A stretch of DNA of 5,984 nucleotides from Deltaproteobacteria bacterium (GCA_021159525.1 JAGHEC010000473.1:1-5984), one strand, 5' to 3'. Shown: positions 1-5,963, counted from the stretch's first letter. Translations and numbers: made by a program. Notes: generated by a model from the sequence alone, not told the origin.

Positions 1-171
1 CGCAGCTCGACGAATGCGAGAATGCCAAATGGGCAAGCCTGCCCGCCATTGCCTTGTTACCCATGTTACTTCCTTCTGCCATTGCAGATCCACGGGACGA
101 AAGTCTTGGCAAGAACGCTCAATTGGCGTTGGCAGGCGGGTGTCCCCCTCAGATAAGTTACTGAAGAGACC

Positions 172-188
172 GGCCCGGAGGCCCGGAG
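172..188. repeat. Short 8-bp tandem repeat beside the hairpin
   Basis: GGCCCGGAG occurs at 172-180 and again at 180-188, sharing one base, which gives an 8-bp period with two copies. The second copy forms the outer arm of the hairpin at 183-213, so the first copy could compete for the same pairing. Two copies of so short a unit may be chance in GC-rich DNA. Confidence 0.4.
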
Positions 189-213
189 CAGAAGAAAAAT
201 CTTCCTGCCCCGG
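183..213 (-). terminator. Bulged GC-rich hairpin downstream of the HdrA-like gene
   Basis: Read on the minus strand, bases 213-183 fold into an approximately 13-bp stem: an outer 8-bp GC-rich part (with one G-U pair), one bulged base at 205, and an inner 5-bp part GAAGA/TCTTC closing a TTTT loop. It starts 77 bases beyond the stop codon of the large minus-strand gene. No U-tract follows on either strand, so it is not a classical intrinsic terminator. It may instead stabilise the 3' end of the transcript or slow polymerase from either side. The structure was read by eye and no folding energy was calculated. Confidence 0.4.
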
Positions 214-290
214 CACTACGTTCACTCTTATTCCCCTGATTATTGAGCTGATACACATCATCCGTGGAATTTGTTTTTCCTCAATGATTT

Positions 291-3029
291 CTAATTCCCC
301 AGCAGGACAGCGGGCGCCCGGGTGAGCATGGGATCGCTGCATGCAGCCATCACAATGGCCTTCCCGGGACACTCGGCCACGCACATGCCGCACCCCCTGC
401 ATAAAGCGGGGTCGATGTAGGCGGCCCCGCGGTCATGGTCGATGACCGGGACGTGGAACGGGCATGTGCGGACACAGGTGCAGCACACTGCGCATTTGTC
501 CGGGAGGACCTCGGCCACCAGCCCGCCTACCTGGAGACTGTCGCGGGAGAGGATTGCGAGGGCCCGGGCAGAGGCGGCCCTGGCCTGGGCGATGCTTTCC
601 ATGGTATCCTTGGGATACACTGCCAGGCCGGCCACATACACGCCCTTTTCCGTAGAGTCCGTGGGTTTCAGTTTCTCAGGGGATTCGGCAAAAAATCCGT
701 TTGAGTCGAGGTTGACCCTGAAGATGTCGGCCAGTTCCGGGTTATTGGACCCTACGATGGCGGTCTGGAGGGAGACGATATCGGCCTCGATGGCGATGGG
801 TTGCTGGAGGACCTGATCGTAGACCACTACGCGGAGATTATCCCCCTTGGGAGCCGGTTCGACCACCGGCTTGTTGTCTGCGGTGTAGCGGATAAAGATG
901 ACTCCTTTGGACCGGGCTTCCCGATAGATGTTTTCCCTTTCGCCCACCGTACGGATGTCCCGATACAGGATATAGATATTCATGTCCGGGTTCTTGGTCT
1001 TGAGATCCACTGCAGCCCGTACTGAGAAGGCGCAGCAGATATTGCTGCAGTGGGGACATGCCGGCTCCCGAGACCCCACGCACTGGATAAAGACCATGTT
1101 CCGGGCCTTTTCAATAGAGACGGGATCTTCTATGCGCCGTTGCTCAAGATCTGACCAGATCAGGACATTAGGGTGGTTCCCCAGGAGGTATTCCTTGGGC
1201 CTTGCCGGATTGGCGCCCGAGGCCAGGATGGTGACGCCGTGGGAGACCTCTACGGACTTTCCATTCTGGTCCAAAACGGTTACAAAGTTGCCGGCAACCC
1301 CCCTGTTTTCCTTGACCCGGGTTTCGGTCATGAGGGTGATGTTGGGATCTTTTTGCACAGCGGCAATGAGCTCTTTGAGGTATGCCTGGGCGTCATATCC
1401 CTGCCAGGTGGTGCGAACGTGCCGTCCGTGGCCCCCGATCTGTTTTTCTTTCTCGACCACGGTTACAGGGTAGCCCTCCCTGGAAATGGCAAGCGCGCTC
1501 TCGAGACCGGCCACACCTGCGCCTACCACCAAAGCCCTCTTGGTTACCGGGATCTGCTGCAGGGACGGGGCCGAGAGGAGCAGTGCACGGGCCACGCCCA
1601 TCCGGATGCGGTCCTGAATCTGGGTTGTGGCGGTCTGGGGGTCCATGGCCCTCAGGTCTACGAGATCGTAGAGATACGGATTGAGACCCGCCATCCTCAG
1701 GGCCTCCTCAATCAGGGACTTGTGGATTACCGGTGTGCAACTGGCAAAGACCAGGCGATTGGCCCCGCTCTTTTTCATCTGATCCGCAAGGCCGTTGAGT
1801 ATATCGCCTTCAATCTGTACCGCGGCCTTGACGCCCGGGGTCTTGAGAGCATATGTCTCTATTTCCCTGCCTGTTTCAGGGGCCATGCCGGGACAGAGAT
1901 GGTAGGCCACGAGGGCCTCGGGATCCTTGTCCTCCAGGTTCACCGGAGCTGGATATTCTCTTGGGGAGGAAAAGGGCTCGGGTGCGAGAAAAGCGGCGAT
2001 TTCCGAGACTACGGCGCCGGCCTGGGTGATGGACTGGTTGATGTCATGAGGTCCGCTCAGGCCGCCGCACACAAACACGCCGGGGATATTGGTGGAGACC
2101 GGTTGAAAGGGTTCCACGTTTACAAACAGGTCCTCGCTCAGACGGACGCCCATCTCTTTGGCCGCAGCCACAGCCTCTTTGGCCGGCCGGATACCGACTG
2201 AAAGGACCACCATGTCAAAGGTCTCTTTTTCAAGATGTCCGCTTTCGTCGGCGTAGGCAATCAGGAGATCATCTCCTCCGGGGGCTGCGTCTACAGTATG
2301 AATCCGACTCCGGACCAGGCGCACGCCTTTGTCCACTGCGGCATTGAGATAATCTTCATAGCCCTTGCCCTGAGTTCTCATATCCATATAAAATATAGTG
2401 GTCTCGATCTCGTCGTCTCTATCGCGGGTATTGACTGCCTCTTTAAGGGCGTACATGCAGCAGACAGATGAGCAATAAGGGGCGTCGCACTGGTTGATGT
2501 CCCGGGACCCCACGCACTGGAGCCACGCCACCTTCTTGGGGACTTTGCCGTCTGAGGGCCTTTTGAGGATGCCTTCGCCGGGACCTGACGGCTTTTGCAT
2601 CTGCTCGAATTCGACGCTGGTAACCACATTGGGGATCTGGCCATATGCGTAGGTGGCATGCTGTGCAGGATCGAAGGTTTCAATCCCCGCGGCCAGGATT
2701 ATGGCGCCGACCTTCAGTTCCTTTTTTCCTTGTTCTGTCTGGATCGAGACATTGAAGTTGCCTATGTCTCCCGAGACAACGGAGAGCCGGGCGTTGACCA
2801 TGACGTTAATGTTTGGGTCCTGTTGACACGCGGCAATGCGTGGGTCCATTTTGCAACATGTACACAGGGGGTATGTCCGGTGGAGCTTGGGGATCATGCC
2901 GCCCAGTGCGGACGTATGCTCGATGAGATGGACGCCGTAGCCCGCATCGCTAAGAGAGAGAGCCGCCTGAATCCCGGCGATCCCGCCGCCCACAATCAGG
3001 ACAGGGCCTTTTGGTTTTTCTTGACTCAT
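291..3029 (-). CDS. hdrA: Tandem HdrA-like FAD/[4Fe-4S] oxidoreductase
   Basis: This is a 912-residue cytoplasmic flavoprotein of the heterodisulfide reductase subunit A / QmoA family, which passes electrons between flavin and iron-sulfur clusters. FAD module 1 (about 8-350) has GGGIAG at 14-19 with Glu37, a cysteine group C56/C58/C59/C68, the HdrA-type CVGSRD...YCSSVCC insert (C172, C181, C186, C190, C191), and a C-terminal FAD motif near 317-340. Residues about 371-490 resemble the HdrA N-terminal domain (ASCTP...H, AGLNPYL, MGVARALL). FAD module 2 (about 497-827) has GAGVAG at 503-508, Glu526, a second insert (C650, C658, C661, C665, C666), and VYVAG...ESIAQA. Two ferredoxin motifs follow: C846/C849/C852/C856 and C877/C880/C883/C887. 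I chose the ATG at 3029 because AGGAGA (3043-3038) lies 8 nt upstream and the Rossmann strand begins at once. An in-frame extension to 3383 adds about 118 residues unlike any domain and runs into the divergent gene. No HdrB, HdrC or MvhD gene is adjacent, so partners are unknown. Family assignment is strong; the reaction is not determined. Confidence 0.93.
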   Translation of the reverse strand: MSQEKPKGPVLIVGGGIAGIQAALSLSDAGYGVHLIEHTSALGGMIPKLHRTYPLCTCCKMDPRIAACQQDPNINVMVNARLSVVSGDIGNFNVSIQTEQGKKELKVGAIILAAGIETFDPAQHATYAYGQIPNVVTSVEFEQMQKPSGPGEGILKRPSDGKVPKKVAWLQCVGSRDINQCDAPYCSSVCCMYALKEAVNTRDRDDEIETTIFYMDMRTQGKGYEDYLNAAVDKGVRLVRSRIHTVDAAPGGDDLLIAYADESGHLEKETFDMVVLSVGIRPAKEAVAAAKEMGVRLSEDLFVNVEPFQPVSTNIPGVFVCGGLSGPHDINQSITQAGAVVSEIAAFLAPEPFSSPREYPAPVNLEDKDPEALVAYHLCPGMAPETGREIETYALKTPGVKAAVQIEGDILNGLADQMKKSGANRLVFASCTPVIHKSLIEEALRMAGLNPYLYDLVDLRAMDPQTATTQIQDRIRMGVARALLLSAPSLQQIPVTKRALVVGAGVAGLESALAISREGYPVTVVEKEKQIGGHGRHVRTTWQGYDAQAYLKELIAAVQKDPNITLMTETRVKENRGVAGNFVTVLDQNGKSVEVSHGVTILASGANPARPKEYLLGNHPNVLIWSDLEQRRIEDPVSIEKARNMVFIQCVGSREPACPHCSNICCAFSVRAAVDLKTKNPDMNIYILYRDIRTVGERENIYREARSKGVIFIRYTADNKPVVEPAPKGDNLRVVVYDQVLQQPIAIEADIVSLQTAIVGSNNPELADIFRVNLDSNGFFAESPEKLKPTDSTEKGVYVAGLAVYPKDTMESIAQARAASARALAILSRDSLQVGGLVAEVLPDKCAVCCTCVRTCPFHVPVIDHDRGAAYIDPALCRGCGMCVAECPGKAIVMAACSDPMLTRAPAVLLGN

Positions 3030-3119
3030 GATGTTTGTCTCCTGCTTGTTGACCGATTCGGTGTTTGTGTGAGAAACTGAATTTGGATCAGGGATGTGAG
3101 CCCACTTTGTGAAATTCGT

Positions 3120-3149
3120 TACATGCCACACGGCACGCTTGCGTGTCAA
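3120..3149 (-). promoter_or_regulatory. Candidate promoter for the HdrA-like gene
   Basis: A perfect sigma-70 -35 hexamer TTGACA lies at 3149-3144 on the minus strand, about 115 bases upstream of the ATG. The -10 region is poor: at 18-bp spacing the sequence is CATGTA (3125-3120), and a better TGTAAC would need 20-bp spacing. A palindrome (3134-3145) overlaps the -35 box and the start of the spacer. A weak -10 with symmetric DNA nearby would suit an activator- or repressor-controlled promoter, but this is inference from motif matches alone. Confidence 0.3.
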
Positions 3150-3197
3150 GGAAAATCTTGGAAAACGGGGGCTGTTTTTCTGCTCGACGCCAAGGGG

Positions 3198-3222
3198 TTT
3201 CCGGTATAAATTGGCCCGGAAA
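3198..3222 (+). promoter_or_regulatory. Inverted repeat flanking a TATAAA box, candidate scaffold-gene promoter/operator
   Basis: TTTCCGG (3198-3204) and CCGGAAA (3216-3222) form a perfect 7-bp inverted repeat with an 11-bp centre that begins with TATAAA (3205-3210), a good -10 candidate for the plus-strand genes. No convincing -35 hexamer lies 16-18 bp upstream. Symmetric arms around a -10 box fit a dimeric regulator site, although the same sequence could form an RNA hairpin if transcription starts further upstream. The predicted leader to the ATG at 3282 would be about 65 nt. Confidence 0.3.
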
Positions 3223-3281
3223 GCTTCCCCCTCCTTGGGAGGTGGTGGGAGGCTGAAACCCCGTCCGGGCAGGACTTTGCC

Positions 3282-3794
3282 ATGGAATGGATAGACTACA
3301 TTGTCTGGTTTTTTCTTGTTGCCGCGGTTCTCTTTGTGATCGTCGGCATTTGGGTCGCTGTTACCTACTGGCTTACCCCCCATGTGGATCAGCCTGACGG
3401 ACGGGCGCGGATCACCGGGTCGTGCGGCGACACCATGGAGATCTGTCTTAAATTCAAGGGAGGCCGGGTTTTCAAGACATCCTGCTGGACCGATGGATGC
3501 GCCTACAGCTTCAACTGCGTGTCATGTGCCGCAGACCTGGCCAGGGGAAGAAATCCGGACCAGGTCCTTGAAATCGATGCAGACCTGATCCAGCGCTCGG
3601 TGGGCGGTCTTCCTTCGGATCACTTGCACTGCGCCCGTCTCGCCGAGGAGACACTCCAGACCGCCCTGGACGATTATATGAAAAAGTCGGCAGGAGCTGC
3701 CTCATCGGATGGCGCCGGGACAGCCAAGGACTCTCGTTTTCGACATGTGGGCGCCATGCAGCAGATGAACGGATTCACGGATTCTGCGATTTGA
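3282..3794 (+). CDS. Membrane-anchored NifU/IscU-like iron-sulfur cluster scaffold
   Basis: This 170-residue protein has one predicted transmembrane helix at about residues 7-29, followed by an IscU/NifU N-terminal-type domain (about 42-133) and a polar tail. In that family the domain assembles and hands over [2Fe-2S] or [4Fe-4S] clusters. The ligand pattern of IscU is visible: C48 and D50 in GSCGDTM, C73 in DGCAYS, and H116-C117 in LHCARLA. Extra cysteines are C55, C68, C79 and C82; the ASSS stretch that usually follows the second ligand is replaced by a segment containing C79 and C82. The HscA-binding LPPVK motif of IscU appears as LPSDH, closer to NifU-type proteins. Acidic residues before the helix and arginines after it favour the domain facing the cytoplasm. 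The ATG at 3282 has AGGA 7 nt upstream. It probably shares a transcript with the lipoprotein gene 45 bp downstream. The domain call is strong; the role of the anchor is unknown. Confidence 0.85.
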   Translation: MEWIDYIVWFFLVAAVLFVIVGIWVAVTYWLTPHVDQPDGRARITGSCGDTMEICLKFKGGRVFKTSCWTDGCAYSFNCVSCAADLARGRNPDQVLEIDADLIQRSVGGLPSDHLHCARLAEETLQTALDDYMKKSAGAASSDGAGTAKDSRFRHVGAMQQMNGFTDSAI

Positions 3795-3839
3795 CGCGGT
3801 TCGATTGTCAACCATCAATACAGGAAGGAGGAAAAGACC

Positions 3840-4469
3840 GTGCACAAGATGAATCGATCGTTGCGCCGGCAGGTTATATGGAGCGCTGTCTTGCTGACGG
3901 CATTTGGCGTCGCGTCATGCGCCACGACCATCCCCGAGCTGCAGATCCAGTACACATTGCCTGCCCTGTCGGATCGATTGAAGGGACGGGTTGTGTCGCT
4001 GATCATAGAGGATCAAAGGGCAAACATGTCCATCATAGGGAGGGGGGCCCTCGGTGACTTTGAGGGATTTTCCAATGCTTTTGCTCTGAGCGTCGCAGAG
4101 CCCAACCAGACAGGGTCAAGTGTCGGAATATTTCAGGTCTCTCCTCTCCTGAGGGAGGCATTCACCAGGAGGCTGGGCCGTTCAGGCGTGAAGGTCCTCC
4201 CCGGTAAACAGGCGGGCGCCCCCACACTGGTGATTGGGCTGAAGGAATTTTCTCTCGATCTGGCAGGCCGCGAATGGCTATGTAAGATGAGCTATGAGGC
4301 CAGATTGATCGGGGAAAACGGCGGCGTGGCAACCCAGTTAATTAATGGGGAGGCGAGACGTTACAAGGTGATAGGACGCGATGCCGCGGACGCCCTGATG
4401 GGAGAGGTCTTTACCGACATGGTCAATTCCCTCAATGTGGCCAGACTCTTTGAACAGGCTGGGCTGTAA
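3840..4469 (+). CDS. YajG-like lipoprotein, function unknown
   Basis: This 209-residue predicted lipoprotein has a basic N-terminus (RSLRR, 6-10), a hydrophobic segment (about 12-25) and a lipobox VASC with the lipidated Cys27. Residue +2 is Ala rather than Asp, which by the Lol rule favours the outer membrane. The mature part follows the pattern of the YajG family of uncharacterised lipoproteins: an early strand with VVSLIIEDQR (51-60), a helix SPLLREAFTRRL (101-112), then strand-rich sequence (TLVIGLKEF, KMSYEARLI) and a C-terminal helix ending in LARLF-type sequence (about 181-206). This similarity was judged by eye and is moderate. The start is GTG at 3840, because AAGGAGG (3825-3831) lies 8 nt upstream; the in-frame ATG at 3849 would be 17 nt away. 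It follows the membrane-anchored scaffold by 45 bp and is probably cotranscribed. No catalytic motif is visible. Other small-lipoprotein families remain possible. Confidence 0.8.
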   Translation: MHKMNRSLRRQVIWSAVLLTAFGVASCATTIPELQIQYTLPALSDRLKGRVVSLIIEDQRANMSIIGRGALGDFEGFSNAFALSVAEPNQTGSSVGIFQVSPLLREAFTRRLGRSGVKVLPGKQAGAPTLVIGLKEFSLDLAGREWLCKMSYEARLIGENGGVATQLINGEARRYKVIGRDAADALMGEVFTDMVNSLNVARLFEQAGL

Positions 4470-4547
4470 TGTTTTTCTTTGTCTGTCGAGGCATCCAGGC
4501 GGATGTTGCCTGAATGGGGTGTTCCTGGCATGGCCCTTGGGGTGTCC
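4470..4547. other. Convergent gap between lipoprotein and small-protein genes
   Basis: The lipoprotein gene and the 67-residue gene end tail to tail across 78 bp. A short inverted repeat CAGGC/GCCTG (4496-4500 and 4508-4512, 7-nt loop) and a T-rich run just after the lipoprotein stop (4470-4480) are present. Neither makes a convincing intrinsic terminator for either strand, so termination may be Rho-dependent or rely on collision of the two transcripts. Confidence 0.4.
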
Positions 4548-4751
4548 TCAGTGTTTTGTGGCGCCTGTGCCGTATGCCTTTTCGCTGCCGGCGATCAGTT
4601 CCCTCATCTTGTCAATAATGAACTGACGCTGTTCATCGGTAAACCTCTCGGGGTTTTCCAGCACGGTGACTGCGGTTTGCAGTCCTTTGGTCAATGCAAT
4701 GTTGATCTCTCGAAGCGCCAGAAAATACTCTTTTGTTGGATCATCCACCAT
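4548..4751 (-). CDS. Small hypothetical protein, 67 residues
   Basis: I do not recognise a family. The product is 67 residues, charged and probably mostly helical, with no cysteine, no transmembrane segment and no signal peptide. Helix-like stretches are about 6-32 and 37-58, separated by LENPERFTDEQ, where Asn-Pro and Phe-Thr-Asp look like a turn and a helix cap; the tail is Gly/Thr-rich and ends in Lys-His. The case for a real gene is the AGGAG on the minus strand 7 nt before the ATG at 4751, a protein-like composition, and its position 54 bp downstream of the antiporter on the same strand, which suggests one transcript. It could be a small regulatory or accessory partner of the antiporter, but that rests only on position. 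A longer plus-strand reading through the same bases lacks comparable support. Confidence 0.65.
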   Translation of the reverse strand: MVDDPTKEYFLALREINIALTKGLQTAVTVLENPERFTDEQRQFIIDKMRELIAGSEKAYGTGATKH

Positions 4752-4805
4752 GCCTCATCTCCTGTGTGGTTGAATGTTTTTTGGTTGTTGGCCTTGGTTT
4801 TTACC

Positions 4806-5963
4806 TCAAGGGTTGCCGTGCTCAGGCCATCTTTTCTGATACCAATTAGCGATGTTGGGGGCCTTTCCGAATAGATAAACGCCTATAAAGGCCGTGATCA
4901 GGATATAGACCCCGCCGAAGACCCGGAGCGGGGGCGGCGACAGACTGGCGATAATGGCCGAGAATTCGCCCCGGTGCACCATGGAAAGGCCCGCGCGCAA
5001 GGAGACCTTGGGGCTCAATCCGAACCAGCGACTTCCTGCATATCCGGTAACAATCTTGCCTGCAATGCCCACGACCACCAGCGCCGCCATCATCCCGATA
5101 AAGGACAGGCCTTCCCCCAGATGAATGGTGGTCCCGAACCAGAAGAAGAAAAAGGGGAGGGTGATGTCCCGGAGCGGGAGGAGAAGATGTTCGATTTCAG
5201 GTGACCGTCCGGTCTCCGACAGCATGACGCCCGCCATAAAGGCGCCTAAGATCTCAGACAATCCCAGGGAGAGGGCCAGCCCGGCATAAGCCAGCGCCAC
5301 GCCCACTGTCAGAAGTGGCATGAAGTCCCTCTCGATGTATTTGGCGATGAAATTGTTCAGGCGTCTGAATCCAAAGCGGCCCATGAGTATTGCCCCGGTG
5401 GTCAGGGCGACGATCTTCAGGACAAGCATTCCCATAAAGCCTGGAGAGAGGGCGTCGTCTCCATGTATGCTGGCAATGAAAGAAACAACGACCGGGGCCA
5501 CCAGGTCTTCAAATATGAGCAGGGCCAGGATGAATTCCGTTTCCGGATTGGCCAGGCGTTTCTTCTCGTCGAGCATCTTGGCGGATATGGACGAGCTGGT
5601 GGCATAGGCAATGGATCCGATTATAAAGGCCGAGACGGCATTCAGATTGAACAGGAGAGCGATTCCCATGCTGGCGCCCAGATTCAGCCCCACATCCAGG
5701 AGCCCGGAGGGCCAGATGCGTTTCGAGAGGGCAACCATCCGCTCCAGTGGAAACTCAAGACCGAGGATGAAAAACAAAAGTACGATTCCCATCTCTGCGG
5801 CGACGTGCAGGAGGTCGCTCTTGAAAAATAGAGAGGAAAGCGCGCTTCCCAGGACAATGTAGAGAAGGATCGAGGGAAGCCTGAATTTCCGGGAAGCAAA
5901 GCTGATGGCGAAAAAGGCGCACAGCATCAGCCCTTCCATGAGAAGAAGCGGCATGTTTTCCAC
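4806..5963 (-). CDS. Kef-type (CPA2) cation/proton antiporter, membrane domain only
   Basis: This 385-residue inner-membrane protein belongs to the CPA2 sodium/potassium-proton exchanger family, whose members swap K+ or Na+ for H+. About 11-12 hydrophobic segments span nearly the whole length. Family marks in order are FILGLEFPLERM (65-76), SSSISAKMLDEK (123-134), the ion-path segment IFEDLVAPVV (150-159, with E152-D153 where KefC has Gln-Asp), GAFMAGVMLSET (240-251), FFFFWFGTTI (271-280) and RAGLSMVHRGEF (323-334). The protein stops shortly after the last helix, so it lacks the cytoplasmic TrkA-N/RCK domain that gates KefB/KefC. Regulation may come from a separate subunit or be absent. The start is the GTG at 5963: an in-frame TAA lies two codons upstream (5969-5967) and AAGGG (5974-5970) is 6 nt away. 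The only alternative is ATG at 5954. The family is clear; the transported ion cannot be read from the sequence. Confidence 0.9.
   Translation of the reverse strand: MENMPLLLMEGLMLCAFFAISFASRKFRLPSILLYIVLGSALSSLFFKSDLLHVAAEMGIVLLFFILGLEFPLERMVALSKRIWPSGLLDVGLNLGASMGIALLFNLNAVSAFIIGSIAYATSSSISAKMLDEKKRLANPETEFILALLIFEDLVAPVVVSFIASIHGDDALSPGFMGMLVLKIVALTTGAILMGRFGFRRLNNFIAKYIERDFMPLLTVGVALAYAGLALSLGLSEILGAFMAGVMLSETGRSPEIEHLLLPLRDITLPFFFFWFGTTIHLGEGLSFIGMMAALVVVGIAGKIVTGYAGSRWFGLSPKVSLRAGLSMVHRGEFSAIIASLSPPPLRVFGGVYILITAFIGVYLFGKAPNIANWYQKRWPEHGNP

Larger units (their letters stand above)
1..290. other. Region without a supportable gene; possible 3' end of a plus-strand gene
   Basis: No convincing gene lies here. 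All three plus-strand frames stay open for roughly the first 150 bases, so openness alone is not evidence of coding. The frame ending in TGA at 162-164 gives the most protein-like sequence, with a hydrophobic stretch near the window edge and a C-terminus ending in PPQISY. It could be the tail of a gene entering from the left, but I recognise no family. If it is real, it converges with the large minus-strand gene and the hairpin at 183-213 lies between the two stop codons. A minus-strand reading that begins near base 80 and runs off the left edge is also open and equally unsupported. The remainder (214-290) is AT-richer and shows no motif I can name. Confidence 0.35.
3030..3281. promoter_or_regulatory. 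Divergent control region between the HdrA-like and scaffold genes
   Basis: This 252-bp gap separates two divergently transcribed genes and must hold the start signals for both. Visible elements are the minus-strand ribosome site AGGAGA (3043-3038); a perfect inverted repeat ACCGA-T-TCGGT (3052-3062) in the hdrA leader; a TTGACA hexamer on the minus strand (3149-3144) overlapping the palindrome CACGC-TT-GCGTG (3134-3145); a TATAAA on the plus strand (3205-3210) inside a 7-bp inverted repeat; a small CCTCC-TTG-GGAGG hairpin (3230-3242); and AGGA (3271-3274) 7 nt before the scaffold ATG. Several short symmetric sites suggest regulator binding, but none matches a regulator I can name. Confidence 0.6.

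Noticed and set aside
14..325. Plus-strand 103-codon frame at the left edge
   Set aside because: Low-complexity basic composition, no good ribosome site, and it overlaps the end of the HdrA-like gene; all three frames are open here, so openness is not informative.
846..1083. Second cysteine-rich insert considered as a separate small iron-sulfur gene
   Set aside because: These cysteines (C650-C666) are in frame within the second FAD module of the HdrA-like protein, as expected for the family; no separate start or ribosome site is seen.
1173..2201. Long plus-strand reading frame (342 codons) opposite the HdrA-like gene
   Set aside because: It lies wholly antisense to conserved FAD and cysteine motifs and shows no family signal; it is a shadow of the GC-rich codon pattern.
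3101..3130. Sigma-54 promoter upstream of the HdrA-like gene (TGGCATG on the minus strand)
   Set aside because: The required GG-N10-GC spacing is not present.
3030..3383. N-terminal extension of the HdrA-like protein to an ATG at 3383 (about 118 extra residues)
   Set aside because: The extension crosses the divergent promoter region and the first 100 bases of the scaffold gene, has no recognisable domain, and the ATG at 3029 has a well-placed AGGAGA and begins directly at the Rossmann fold.
4454..4480. Possible intrinsic terminator at the end of the lipoprotein gene (ACAG...CTGT followed by a T-rich run)
   Set aside because: The stem is only 4 bp and overlaps the stop codon, too weak to call.
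4479..4874. Plus-strand 131-codon frame across the small gene and the antiporter end
   Set aside because: It is antisense to two better-supported minus-strand genes and its product resembles no family.
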